64,000 nt of DNA from an uncultured Acetobacterium sp. (GTDB lineage: Bacteria; Bacillota; Clostridia; Eubacteriales; Eubacteriaceae). The notes below the pieces were generated by a model. That model had not been told where the DNA came from. It made no database searches and saw only the letters and a program-made list of their open reading frames with translations. Location of the stretch: positions 3,064,736 to 3,128,735 of the forward strand of contig NZ_OY760905.1 of assembly GCF_963664135.1 (NCBI RefSeq), in the 5' to 3' direction. Position numbers and translations under genes: made by a program. Below are positions 41,970 through 50,626 of the stretch, one piece after another. The stretch's first letter is position 1. The number at the start of each line of letters is the position of its first letter.

Positions 41970-42497
41970 ATGCATCAATCGAAACTGTTGGCGATAAGCG
42001 GCGTGAAAAATTCAGGTAAAACAACGCTAATTACCCAATTAATTCCCAAACTGGTGAAAAAAAAGTTGAAAATTGCCACAATCAAGCATGATGGTCACGG
42101 TTTTACAGCGGATATTGAAGAATCAGATTCTTATCGGCACAAAGCAGCTGGGGCTTATGCAGCGGCTGTTTTTTCAGATAGTAAATATATGTTAGTAAAA
42201 GATGTACCGGAGTGCAGCGAAGAGATGATCATTCAGTTTTTTCCGGAAGCAGACCTGATTCTGCTGGAGGGTTTTAAAAATTCGGACTATCCTAAAATAG
42301 AAATCGTCCGATCAGATAATTCCAGAGCAAGCGTTTGTGATCCCAAGACGATGGTTGCCCTTATCAGCGACCTTCCCTTTAGTGGCGAAAACATACCAAT
42401 TTTTGGATTAAATGAGATTGATCAAATTGCCGCATTTATCTATGAATGGACGTGTCAGGGACTGTCATTAAAAAGGGGAGGAAACAATGGAAATTAG
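41970..42497 (+). CDS. mobB: Molybdopterin-guanine dinucleotide biosynthesis adaptor MobB
   Basis: 175 residues. P-loop SGVKNSGKTTLITQL at the N-terminus, then ATIKHDGHGF (MobB HDxH-like motif), SDSYRHKAAGAYAAAVFSD and ADLILLEGFKNSDYPKIEI, all characteristic of MobB, which binds GTP and assists MobA in adding GMP to molybdopterin. It starts 54 bp after moeA and overlaps the MOSC gene by 11 bp. The partner mobA is at 49800 on the other strand. Confidence 0.93.
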   Translation: MHQSKLLAISGVKNSGKTTLITQLIPKLVKKKLKIATIKHDGHGFTADIEESDSYRHKAAGAYAAAVFSDSKYMLVKDVPECSEEMIIQFFPEADLILLEGFKNSDYPKIEIVRSDNSRASVCDPKTMVALISDLPFSGENIPIFGLNEIDQIAAFIYEWTCQGLSLKRGGNNGN

Positions 42498-42927
42498 AGG
42501 AAAAATAACCGGGATTTGTACAAGTGTTGACATAGGAACACCAAAAAGAAATTTGCACCAGGCTAATCTGATCAAAAATTATGGGGTTGAAGGTGACGGT
42601 CACTCGGGTTTTCACACCGATAAGCAGGTTAGTCTGTTGTCTTACGAAAAGATTCAGGAAACAATTGGGAAAGATGCCGTTGTAAAGGAAGGCGCCTTTG
42701 GCGAAAATATGGTAGTTCAGGGCATCGACTTTTCAGACTTCCCGATCGGAACGCAGTTTCGAACCGGCGATGTGATCCTGGAAATCACTCACAAAGGGAT
42801 GGAATGCGAAATTTGCGAGATGAATCCGCCGCTGGATAGCTGTCTTATGAAAAAGGAAGGCATTTTCTGTAAAGTGATTATGGGTGGGATTGTTACAGAA
42901 GGGGATTACCTTCATGTGGAAGATTAA
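42487..42927 (+). CDS. MOSC-domain protein (second copy)
   Basis: 146 residues. GVEGDGHSGFHTDKQVSLLSYE is the MOSC glycine/histidine motif; the conserved cysteines fall in HKGMECEICEMN and LDSCLMKKEGIF. Overlaps mobB by 11 bp and is followed by selA after 26 bp, so it belongs to the same operon. Related to, but clearly distinct from, the MOSC gene at 35983. Likely cofactor or sulfur/selenium carrier function for the formate dehydrogenases (inference). Confidence 0.9.
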   Translation: MEIRGKITGICTSVDIGTPKRNLHQANLIKNYGVEGDGHSGFHTDKQVSLLSYEKIQETIGKDAVVKEGAFGENMVVQGIDFSDFPIGTQFRTGDVILEITHKGMECEICEMNPPLDSCLMKKEGIFCKVIMGGIVTEGDYLHVED

Positions 42928-42953
42928 AAAAGCAGCTTCGGGAGGGACCGCAT

Positions 42954-44348
42954 ATGACGAAAGATCCAAACATTTTCAGATCCATCCCTAAAATAGACGA
43001 GGTGTTAAAAGAACCTGAAATAATCGAGGCGATTGAATATTTTGGAAAAGGGGCGGCGATTGAGAGTACCCGAGTCTGTGTTGAAGAAATGCGGAGTGAA
43101 ATGACTTCAGGTAAGCGAACGGAACCGATAAATCAGGATGATCTGATAAAAAGAATTAGCGCACGAATTAAAAGAGAGAACCAGCGGCATTTGCGACCGG
43201 TGATTAACGGAACCGGGATTATCCTGCATACGAATTTAGGCCGGGCTGTACTCAGTGAAGCAGCCGCACAAGCAGCCTTTGATGTGGCCAGAAATTACAG
43301 TAATCTGGAGTACAATTGCGATAACAGAACCAGGGGGAGCCGTTATAGTCACGTGGATTATCTCCTCGAAAAACTATGCAATTGCGAAAGTGCCCTGGTT
43401 GTCAATAACAATGCGGCGGCGGTATTGCTGATGCTCAGTACCCTGACAAAAGATAAAGAGGTCATAGTTTCACGAGGTGAGCTGGTGGAAATCGGCGGCG
43501 CTTTCCGGGTGCCAGAAATTATGGAACAAAGCGGAACCAAATTAATCGAAGTTGGCACTACCAATAAAACTAAAAAATCAGATTATGAAAAAGCAATCGT
43601 GCCGGAAAAAACGGGGGCTATCTTAAAGGTACATACCAGTAATTTTAAAATTATGGGCTTTACCGAGGAAGCCTCTCTTGAAGAGCTTGCAGAAATCGGC
43701 AAAAGCCATGACCTGCCGGTACTCTACGATCTTGGCAGTGGCGGATTTTTTAAGGCAGCGGATTATGGTTTAAGTGAGGAACCCAATGTTTTTGAAAGTA
43801 TGAAAGATGGAGCCGATGTGATTTGTTTTAGTGGTGATAAACTACTGGGAGGTCCCCAGGCGGGGATCATCATTGGAAAGAAAAAGCACATTGATGCTAT
43901 GAAAAAAAATCCCTTAACGCGAGCGCTCCGAGTCGACAAGATGACCCTGGCGGCATTGGAGGCTACGTTGCGACTTTATCTGGATTGGGAAAAAGCCGTT
44001 AAAGAAATTCCACTGCTCAGCCAACTTTCCATCACCACGGAGGAATTAGTGAAAAAAGCTGAAACCTTTATGCAACTGCTAAAAAAAATTCCCATGATCA
44101 CCGCTGAAATCATTGCAGCAGAGGGCCAGGTCGGCGGGGGATCGATGCCCAATCAGATGATTCCGAGTATCTGCGTTGCCCTTGAAGCCAATGGTTTTTC
44201 GGCTAATGCTCTGGATCTGGCGTTAAACAGTGCGGAAACACCGATCATCGGAAGGATCCACAAAGATCGCTATCTGCTGGATATGCGTACCATTGAAACA
44301 AGGAATTTTGATACGATTGTCAGGGCGCTTGAGAAAATGGATAAATGA
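42954..44348 (+). CDS. selA: L-seryl-tRNA(Sec) selenium transferase
   Basis: 464 residues. PLP enzyme converting Ser-tRNA(Sec) to Sec-tRNA(Sec) with selenophosphate. Motifs: [21 protein letters not shown] (~85), [21 protein letters not shown], and the PLP lysine in [14 protein letters not shown] (~295). GGGAGG precedes ATG 42954. Directly followed by selB (14 bp gap). Needed for FdhF2 of the HDCR cluster. Confidence 0.97.
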   Translation: MTKDPNIFRSIPKIDEVLKEPEIIEAIEYFGKGAAIESTRVCVEEMRSEMTSGKRTEPINQDDLIKRISARIKRENQRHLRPVINGTGIILHTNLGRAVLSEAAAQAAFDVARNYSNLEYNCDNRTRGSRYSHVDYLLEKLCNCESALVVNNNAAAVLLMLSTLTKDKEVIVSRGELVEIGGAFRVPEIMEQSGTKLIEVGTTNKTKKSDYEKAIVPEKTGAILKVHTSNFKIMGFTEEASLEELAEIGKSHDLPVLYDLGSGGFFKAADYGLSEEPNVFESMKDGADVICFSGDKLLGGPQAGIIIGKKKHIDAMKKNPLTRALRVDKMTLAALEATLRLYLDWEKAVKEIPLLSQLSITTEELVKKAETFMQLLKKIPMITAEIIAAEGQVGGGSMPNQMIPSICVALEANGFSANALDLALNSAETPIIGRIHKDRYLLDMRTIETRNFDTIVRALEKMDK

Positions 44349-44362
44349 TTGGAGAGGTATGA

Positions 44363-46255
44363 ATGAATATCATTTTAGGGACGGCAGGACATATCGACCA
44401 TGGGAAAACCAGCCTTGTCAAAGCGTTAACGGGAATTGACACCGATCGATTAAAAGAAGAGAAAAAACGAGGGATAACTATCGAACTGGGTTTTGCTCAT
44501 CTGGATCTGCCCTGTGGCAATCGGATTGGGATCGTGGATGTTCCTGGACACGAAAAGTTTATTAATAATATGCTTGCTGGTGCCGGAGGCATTGACATCG
44601 CGATGATGATTATTGCGGCTGATGAAGGAATTATGCCCCAGACCGTCGAACATTTTGGTATCTTATCGCTTTTGGAAATTAAGCATGGTGTGATTGTGAT
44701 TACCAAAACTGATCTGGTCGATGATGACTGGATTGAAATGATAACAGGAGAAATCCAGGAGAAATTTCAGGGGAGCTTTCTGGAAAATGCGCCGATCATT
44801 TCCGTATCCGCTCATACCGGAAAAGGATTAGCTGAATTGAAAGAAGCCTTGTCGTTAACCGTCTCAAAGGTTCAGGATAAAAAATTGACAATCCCTTTCA
44901 GACTTCCCATTGACCGGGTTTTTTCGGTGGACGGCTTTGGGACGGTGGTAACCGGGACGTTAATCGAAGGACGGATTAAAGTGGGGCAAAATGTGATGCT
45001 CTATCCGTCATTGGAAACCCCTAAAGTTCGAAGTCTCCAGGTTCATGGCGATGCTGTTGAAGTGGCAGTTGCGGGACAGCGGGTAGCCGTAAATTTATCG
45101 GGAATTAAGAAGCATCAGGTGGTTCGCGGTGATACCATTGCTCCGGTTGACAGCATGGAAAATACGATGATGGTGGATGTAAAACTAAATATCTTAAAAA
45201 GTACCAAACGGATCATAAAAAATGCCAGTAGAGTCCATTTTTATCATGGTACCAAAGAAGTTCTGGCAAAGCTTATTCTGCTTGACAAAGATGAGCTGGA
45301 AGCGGACGAATCTGCCTATGTTCAGTTTCGGTTTGAGGAAAAATTAGCGCTAAAAGTCGGAGATCATTTTGTTATCCGTTTTTATTCGCCCCTTGAAACC
45401 ATTGGCGGCGGCGTTGTCCTGGATGCCAACCCGACCAAACACCGACGAAATCAACCCGGGGTTATTGACAGCATGGAGATTAAAGAAAATGGGACAAAAA
45501 AAGCGAAAGTCTATTTGGCGATTTGCGAACATGAAAAAAATCTCAAAGATGTTGATTATATCCGAGATCATATTGGCAAAGAACCGATTACCAAAGAACT
45601 GAATAAGTTAGTTGAAGAAAAAATGATTATTCAATTGAACGATTCCCTCTTTCTTTCAAAGGAATATTTAACATCTTTAAAAAACAAGCTCTTAAAAATG
45701 CTGCGAGAATATCATAAAGCTTACCCCTTAAAAGAAGGGATGAACCGCGAAGAAGTTAGAGGAAAGCTGATCCGAAAAGCTCCGGTTAGTGCCATTGATA
45801 GCATCATCAACTTTTTTATTGATAAAAAAACGGTGCGCTGGGAATCAGAATTCATCAGTCTACCGGACTTCAAAGTTGTCTATCAGGAAGCCGACACAGA
45901 ATTGCTGAATGAGGTTGAAAAGCTCTATCTGAGTAACGGTTTTTCACCTCCGTCGCTGGACGATCTGGCCAAACACTATGGAAAAAACAAACAATATACC
46001 GGGGCCATTGCGATGCTGAAGAAATCGGGAACCATTATTTCCCTGGATCTTAAATATTTTATTCATCAGGAATACTACGAAAAAGCATTGGCCTTGTTAA
46101 ATAATCATTTTGAAAAAAATGATGAAATTGCCTTGGGAGACTATCGAGATATGCTCGGGGTTTCTAGAAAGTATGCGGTTGCTTTGCTGGAGGAATTTGA
46201 TAAAAAAAGATTAACAAAAAAAGTTGGCGAAACCAGAAGACGATACAATCAATAA
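44363..46255 (+). CDS. selB: Selenocysteine-specific elongation factor SelB
   Basis: 630 residues. GTPase motifs [17 protein letters not shown] (G1), [15 protein letters not shown] (G3) and [11 protein letters not shown] (G4); EF-Tu-like domains 2 and 3 follow, with winged-helix repeats in the last ~250 residues ([43 protein letters not shown]) that bind the SECIS hairpin. Delivers Sec-tRNA(Sec) at UGA. GGAGAGG precedes ATG 44363. Its predicted target in this window is the UGA at 54047 in fdhF2. Confidence 0.97.
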   Translation: MNIILGTAGHIDHGKTSLVKALTGIDTDRLKEEKKRGITIELGFAHLDLPCGNRIGIVDVPGHEKFINNMLAGAGGIDIAMMIIAADEGIMPQTVEHFGILSLLEIKHGVIVITKTDLVDDDWIEMITGEIQEKFQGSFLENAPIISVSAHTGKGLAELKEALSLTVSKVQDKKLTIPFRLPIDRVFSVDGFGTVVTGTLIEGRIKVGQNVMLYPSLETPKVRSLQVHGDAVEVAVAGQRVAVNLSGIKKHQVVRGDTIAPVDSMENTMMVDVKLNILKSTKRIIKNASRVHFYHGTKEVLAKLILLDKDELEADESAYVQFRFEEKLALKVGDHFVIRFYSPLETIGGGVVLDANPTKHRRNQPGVIDSMEIKENGTKKAKVYLAICEHEKNLKDVDYIRDHIGKEPITKELNKLVEEKMIIQLNDSLFLSKEYLTSLKNKLLKMLREYHKAYPLKEGMNREEVRGKLIRKAPVSAIDSIINFFIDKKTVRWESEFISLPDFKVVYQEADTELLNEVEKLYLSNGFSPPSLDDLAKHYGKNKQYTGAIAMLKKSGTIISLDLKYFIHQEYYEKALALLNNHFEKNDEIALGDYRDMLGVSRKYAVALLEEFDKKRLTKKVGETRRRYNQ

Positions 46256-46257
46256 CC

Positions 46258-46884
46258 GTGACAAGTTGTGATGATAATGGAAAAGAGGTGGGTAAAATAA
46301 CAACGAAAATCCGAACAGTTCCCAATATGATTTTAATTGGTTCAACGGCCAGAAATAGCGGAAAAACAACCCTGGCGGTGGCAATTATTGAAAAATATAA
46401 AAACTGGATCCCGGTGTATGGCATAAAAGTAACGACGATTGCTGAAAAGCATGCAAAATGTATCCATGGCGGAGAAGGCTGTGGGGTGTGTACCAATTTC
46501 GACAACGATTTTGACATCACCGAAGAACTTGGCAATACAAATAATAAGGATACCTCAGTGCTTTTAGCCGGAGGTGCAAAAAAGGTCTATTGGTTAAAAA
46601 CATTGGCAAGCGAAATCAGTGCAGGAATCGAAGCCGTTTTAGAAAAAATACCTCCCGATGCCCTGATTATCTGCGAATCGAATAGTCTGAGAAAGGTAGT
46701 TGAACCTGGTGTGTTTGTGATGGTTAAAAATACCGCAGACAATCAAATCAAAAAGACTGCAGCTGAGGTCATCGCTCAGGCAGATATTGTTTACGAAAAC
46801 TATTTTCAAGATAATTTTGACGAGGTGATTGATCAAATCAGCCATTGCATTCATCTAAAAAAAACAGAGTCTGAGCGTTTTTGA
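46258..46884 (+). CDS. MobB-like P-loop NTPase of unknown function
   Basis: Up to 208 residues with a P-loop ILIGSTARNSGKTTLAVAII and KVTTIAEKHAKCIHGGEGCGVC, a cysteine-rich segment absent from MobB. ESNSLRKVVEPGVFVMVKN is reminiscent of small GTP-binding MobB/CobQ-like proteins. Last gene of the moeA-mobB-MOSC-selA-selB operon. The start is unclear: GTG 46258 touches the selB stop but has no ribosome site, and GTG 46288 sits within AGAGGTGGG. A role in selenium or molybdopterin metabolism is inferred from position only. Confidence 0.75.
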   Translation: MTSCDDNGKEVGKITTKIRTVPNMILIGSTARNSGKTTLAVAIIEKYKNWIPVYGIKVTTIAEKHAKCIHGGEGCGVCTNFDNDFDITEELGNTNNKDTSVLLAGGAKKVYWLKTLASEISAGIEAVLEKIPPDALIICESNSLRKVVEPGVFVMVKNTADNQIKKTAAEVIAQADIVYENYFQDNFDEVIDQISHCIHLKKTESERF

Positions 46885-46945
46885 TTCAGATACCAGAAAA
46901 TTGATAAGTCAAATATAACAGCGCGGATCATTAATATAATAAAAG

Positions 46946-46986
46946 CGGAGACAATCATACCCTCAGGATTGTCTCCGTTTTTTATT
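46946..46986. terminator. Terminator of the moeA-selAB operon
   Basis: Eleven-bp stem CGGAGACAATC/GATTGTCTCCG and seven T; the minus-strand side GCTTTTATT may also end the convergent formate channel gene. Confidence 0.88.
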
Positions 46987-46992
46987 TAAAAA

Positions 46993-47820
46993 CTATTCTG
47001 CAGTTGTAGCCATTGCCGGTTCTGAAGCGAGATTGACAGCTTCTTTATTTGTTCGCAGATAGGTGTAGTAGTAAACACCAGGCACTACAATGGCTCCACC
47101 AATCACATTGCCGATTGTTACCGGAATAAGATTATTGATGATGATCTGACTCCAGGTAATGTCTGCTCCCAAAAATAAGCCAATTGGTAAAAAGAACATA
47201 TTTGCGACGCAATGCTCAAACCCGGCGAGCACAAAAAGCATAATCGGAAACCAAATTGCAAATATTTTCCCGATAATATCTTTTGCACCGGCCTGCATCA
47301 TGACGGCCAGTACCACTAATATGTTGCAGAATGTGGCTCGGATAATGATCGGCAACAAAGGAATCGCGGTCTTTGCTTCAGCAATACCGATTGCCTTGGC
47401 AGTCATGGCTTCGCCGCTGTATAAGCCACTTTTGAAAAGCAACCAGGCTAATAAAACAGAGCCCACAAAATTCGCAAGTAAAACAACAGTCCAATTGCGA
47501 AGCAAGGAGCTGAGAGTGATTTCTTTTTTAGCTAAAGCTAAAGTTAAAGTGCAGTTGCCGGTAAACAACTCGGCACCACAAAAAATAATCAGCATCAAAC
47601 CAACTGGGAAAACGCCAGCACCAATGAATTTTGCAAGGGTTGCCTCAAAACCACTTCCAGCACCGGAAGTAACAATGGTGAAACCATATGCACCTAAACC
47701 AACATACATACCAGCAAAAATACCGAGCAAAAGCATCTTACCAATTGGTAAAGCGGCCTTTGCTTTTCCGCTGGTCACCATAGCCTCATTAATCTCTTTC
47801 GGGGTCAAAAAACTGTTCAC
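46993..47820 (-). CDS. Formate/nitrite transporter family channel
   Basis: 275 residues with six membrane helices and FNT signatures: LLLGIFAGMYVGLGAYG (~31), GAELFTGNC (~103), LANFVGSVLLAWLL, and AGFEHCVANMFFLPIG (~199), which contains the pore histidine. Probably moves formate across the membrane, fitting an HDCR-bearing acetogen that excretes or takes up formate. GTG start at 47820 with AGGAGG 6 nt upstream. Monocistronic, convergent with the selAB operon. Confidence 0.92.
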   Translation of the reverse strand: MNSFLTPKEINEAMVTSGKAKAALPIGKMLLLGIFAGMYVGLGAYGFTIVTSGAGSGFEATLAKFIGAGVFPVGLMLIIFCGAELFTGNCTLTLALAKKEITLSSLLRNWTVVLLANFVGSVLLAWLLFKSGLYSGEAMTAKAIGIAEAKTAIPLLPIIIRATFCNILVVLAVMMQAGAKDIIGKIFAIWFPIMLFVLAGFEHCVANMFFLPIGLFLGADITWSQIIINNLIPVTIGNVIGGAIVVPGVYYYTYLRTNKEAVNLASEPAMATTAE

Positions 47821-48460
47821 ACTATTTTCCTCCTAAACAAGTTACGACTTTCATGAATCGTTTGCAGAAGTATAGCACAGAAATAATTATTTGTATATAG
47901 TTAGTGTTGCTTAAGTTTTACGATTAGTTTGGAGGACATAACAAATTAAAAAAGTAAATAGAAAAATACGATAAAATATAGTGGCGTTAGGGGAAAAAAT
48001 AGAAAAGAGATAATTACGATCGAAGTGAAAATATTACAATTATAATTGATTTTGATATTTAATACAATCTACCGCGGTATTTTCTGTCAATCTACATATG
48101 AAAATCGGTTTACAGAAATACAAAAATATAACCAACGGATTATCAAATTTAAATACGTTGAATAAAGAGAACATGAATAAAAGTTGTAATTATGAAATTG
48201 GCATTAAGGTGAAAAGTCAGGTATATTGCCAAAAATATGTACTTTGATCAGGACTGGATAGGGGCTGAAAATAATGGTTGAAAAAAAGAAATACCAGCGT
48301 CGACAACGCCGGTATTTGCGGTTAATAAAAATTGCGAATAAATTATCGATTTTTAAGGAATCGACGTTATCGTCATGGGTATCTCTTTACCGTTCGCAAA
48401 AGTAAAAATTTGCTCAAGAGAAGTAATAATTAGTTTGCTCGTGCTTTGACTTACGAATAT
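47821..48460 (-). other. Long intergenic region upstream of the formate channel
   Basis: About 640 bp with no supported gene. It contains a likely extended -10 promoter for the channel on the minus strand (TGCTATACT, 47877-47869) 50 bp before its start, very AT-rich DNA to 48280, and a hairpin AATACCAGCGT/AACGCCGGTATT near 48289-48318 whose role is unclear. Confidence 0.45.
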
Positions 48461-48501
48461 AACTTAATGGAATAATCACATTTTCATTATTCTATTAAGT
48501 T
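48461..48501 (-). terminator. Hairpin downstream of the LysR gene
   Basis: Sixteen-bp stem (48461-48476 with 48486-48501, one G-T pair), 17 bp after the lysR stop on the minus strand. The T tract is weak. Confidence 0.6.
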
Positions 48502-48517
48502 ATTCCGTGGGGTGATG

Positions 48518-49396
48518 TTAATGGGAATATTTTTCAAGAATATGTTGATGAAAAGAAGTCTCAATCATCGACATGTATCGGTGAGTGTTGTAGATATAAT
48601 AAAAATGGCGTTTTATTTTCCGATTATCGAGAAGAATCAGGGTGCCATCATTGATATAATTTTTCACGGCATCCTCAAAAAAATAGCCAATACCAATGCC
48701 AGTGAGAATGAGTTCTTTTGCTAATTCATTGGTATCGCATTCGATAAAGGTTTTGACCCGTTTCATATCCAAATGACTGAGATGCTTCTTAATTTCCTGT
48801 AAAGTTCCGGAGCCTTTTGCTCTTAAAATAAAGTTTTGTTCTCTTATTTCCTGGGGGGTTTCAAGGAGAAAGTTATATTTTTCTTTCAGGCCAATCAAAA
48901 CCATATTAGAAGTGGAAATCTCTAAGGTGTCAATATTGGGGATATCTTTTTCAATGCCAACAAAACCGAATTTATACAGACCCGTTCGTACTTTGTAATA
49001 AACATCCTGGCTCGTTGTTGTTTTAATGCTGTAAGTTATATTTTCATACAAAGCAGATCGTTCACGAATCAATTCCGGTAAAATATATTGGGACGGATAG
49101 TTGCTGGCAATCAAATCAATATGTCCGGTAGTATCGTCCAGTTCACCTTTGAAAAGTTGAATTAACTCATGATTTTCGGTCAGTATATTAACTGCGCAGA
49201 TATAGAGTTTTTGCCCTTCGCGGGTTGGGATGATTTTATTATCATGTCTCTGAATCAAAACGACACCATAATACTCTTCGATGATTTTTAATTGCTTTGT
49301 AACAGCTGGCTGAGAAAGGTGTAGTTCTTCTGCCGCTCGGGAAATACTTTGATGCTTGATAATCTCAACGAAAGTATTTAGATAAGATATTCGCAT
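48518..49396 (-). CDS. LysR-family regulator, possibly selenium-associated
   Basis: 292 residues. N-terminal LysR HTH MRISYLNTFVEIIKHQSISRAAEELHLSQPAVTKQLKIIEEYYGVVL written across residues 1-47, followed by the periplasmic-binding-like effector domain. Stands alone between the formate channel and tRNA-Sec, within a selenium/molybdopterin neighbourhood. A LysR family associated with selenium metabolism is known in clostridia and could be this one, but I cannot distinguish it from other LysR members here. GGAG precedes ATG 49396. Confidence 0.88.
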   Translation of the reverse strand: MRISYLNTFVEIIKHQSISRAAEELHLSQPAVTKQLKIIEEYYGVVLIQRHDNKIIPTREGQKLYICAVNILTENHELIQLFKGELDDTTGHIDLIASNYPSQYILPELIRERSALYENITYSIKTTTSQDVYYKVRTGLYKFGFVGIEKDIPNIDTLEISTSNMVLIGLKEKYNFLLETPQEIREQNFILRAKGSGTLQEIKKHLSHLDMKRVKTFIECDTNELAKELILTGIGIGYFFEDAVKNYINDGTLILLDNRKIKRHFYYIYNTHRYMSMIETSFHQHILEKYSH

Positions 49397-49575
49397 AGGT
49401 TACTCCAATTTTGGGGCGTATTCGTTGGTGTGTTATTCAAGAGAAGAAGTAATTGTATTTATCAAAGTTAATGGAAAAGAGATAATTATAAGTCCCTTGA
49501 ATAACAAAAAATAGACAAATTCAGTTGGTGGTGTATCATTAGTGGTATTCAGTAAATGCAAATCAGGGTAAGTGC

Positions 49576-49604
49576 TTGCATAAAAAAAGGTTATATGATA
49601 TCAT
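49576..49604 (+). promoter_or_regulatory. tRNA-Sec promoter
   Basis: TTGCAT (49576-49581), 17-bp spacer, TATCAT (49599-49604), about 18 bp before the mature tRNA. Confidence 0.75.
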
Positions 49605-49622
49605 TTTAAAATTAATCAGCAA

Positions 49623-49719
49623 GGGAGTAGATGGGTGCTGGTGTGCCCTCTGGTCTTCAAAACCAGTAAGAGTAGTGAATAACTGCTTAGGTGGGTTCGA
49701 TTCCCACATATTCCCGCCA
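49623..49719 (+). tRNA. selC: tRNA-Sec (UCA)
   Basis: 97 nt with an extended acceptor (GGGAGUA pairs with UAUUCCC; eighth position mismatched), anticodon stem CTGGT/ACCAG around CTTCAAA with TCA at 49657-49659, a long variable arm (TAAG..TAGT/ACTG..CTTA) and T arm GTGGG/CCCAC around TTCGATT. Encoded GCCA end. It decodes UGA and is required with selA, selB and selD for FdhF2. Confidence 0.95.
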
Positions 49720-49733
49720 AATTTGAGAAGTTA

Positions 49734-49775
49734 TTAGCCATGAGATGCAATTTAATTGCATCTCATGGCTAATTT
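49734..49775. terminator. Terminator between tRNA-Sec and mobA
   Basis: Perfect stem of 17 bp (TTAGCCATGAGATGCAA and complement, loop TTTAA) followed by TTTTG on plus; also suits convergent mobA. Confidence 0.85.
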
Positions 49776-49799
49776 TGTTTGAAATCTAATTGTTTAGCT

Positions 49800-50384
49800 T
49801 TAATTTTGCGAAGTCGTTTTCTCGATAATACGTTGATAATCTTCCGGGGTGTTGATATTTGCCATGACGTTGTCTTCGTCAGCTAAATAAAAAACCCGAT
49901 AGTCGTATTGGTCAATCAGACGAAATACTTTGGCGGAACCGTCTTTAATAATAGGAGCTATTTTTTTATAACTATTCGTGGGGTAAACCCCAATTAATGG
50001 CTCGATCTTACCATTCTGACTGAGCAGGGTAATTTGATTTTTTTCTGTTAAATGAAAGTCGATCAGTGCAAGAATGGTTTCATCCACAAGCTGAGGGACA
50101 TCCACCGTGATCACAAAACAATATGGATATCTGGCTGTTTTAAAGCAGGAGTACATGCCGCCAAGTGGGCCTCGTCCCTCAAATTCGTCCATAATCGGGG
50201 TGATGGATGAGATTTCATGGGGATAACCAGATACAATGATATCAGAAAACCCCATTTGTCGGGCTTTGGCTATCAGGGTCTCTAAAAAAGTATGACCATG
50301 AAAATCAAGATCGGCCTTGTTAACTCCCATACGACTGCTTTTACCACCGGCCAGAATAAGAAACGAAAGTTCAGCACAGTTCAT
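49800..50384 (-). CDS. mobA: Molybdenum cofactor guanylyltransferase MobA
   Basis: 194 residues. Nucleotidyltransferase with LILAGGKSSRMGVNKADL (GTP-binding loop), FEGRGPLGGMYSCF and ITVDVPQL (the metal-binding D is the first Asp). Transfers GMP to molybdopterin to form MGD, the cofactor form expected in formate dehydrogenases. Single gene facing tRNA-Sec and divergent from the HDCR cluster. AAAGAGGAT precedes ATG 50384. Confidence 0.93.
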   Translation of the reverse strand: MNCAELSFLILAGGKSSRMGVNKADLDFHGHTFLETLIAKARQMGFSDIIVSGYPHEISSITPIMDEFEGRGPLGGMYSCFKTARYPYCFVITVDVPQLVDETILALIDFHLTEKNQITLLSQNGKIEPLIGVYPTNSYKKIAPIIKDGSAKVFRLIDQYDYRVFYLADEDNVMANINTPEDYQRIIEKTTSQN

Positions 50385-50553
50385 TGGAATCCTCTTTCTA
50401 ATACGGTGTAATTATATTGATGTGTAAATTAGCTAGTGCCTTATTATAAGGACTTTAAAGAGTTGAAGTCAAGAGTAAGATACCGTCTTCGCAAAACAAA
50501 CGGTTATTCAATTAAGCAGGTTATGACAGTTTGTTATATGTTTAACATTCTCG

Positions 50554-50559
50554 TTGACT
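50554..50559 (+). promoter_or_regulatory. Possible -35 box of the HDCR operon
   Basis: TTGACT lies 68 bp before fdhF1, but 17 bp downstream only AAAAAT is found, so the promoter is tentative and may need an activator. Confidence 0.3.
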
Positions 50560-50626
50560 TTGCTTTTAGAAAGTGAAAAAATTGTAGAGTGTGAAAGATT
50601 TACAAAACGATGAAGGAGGATCTAAG

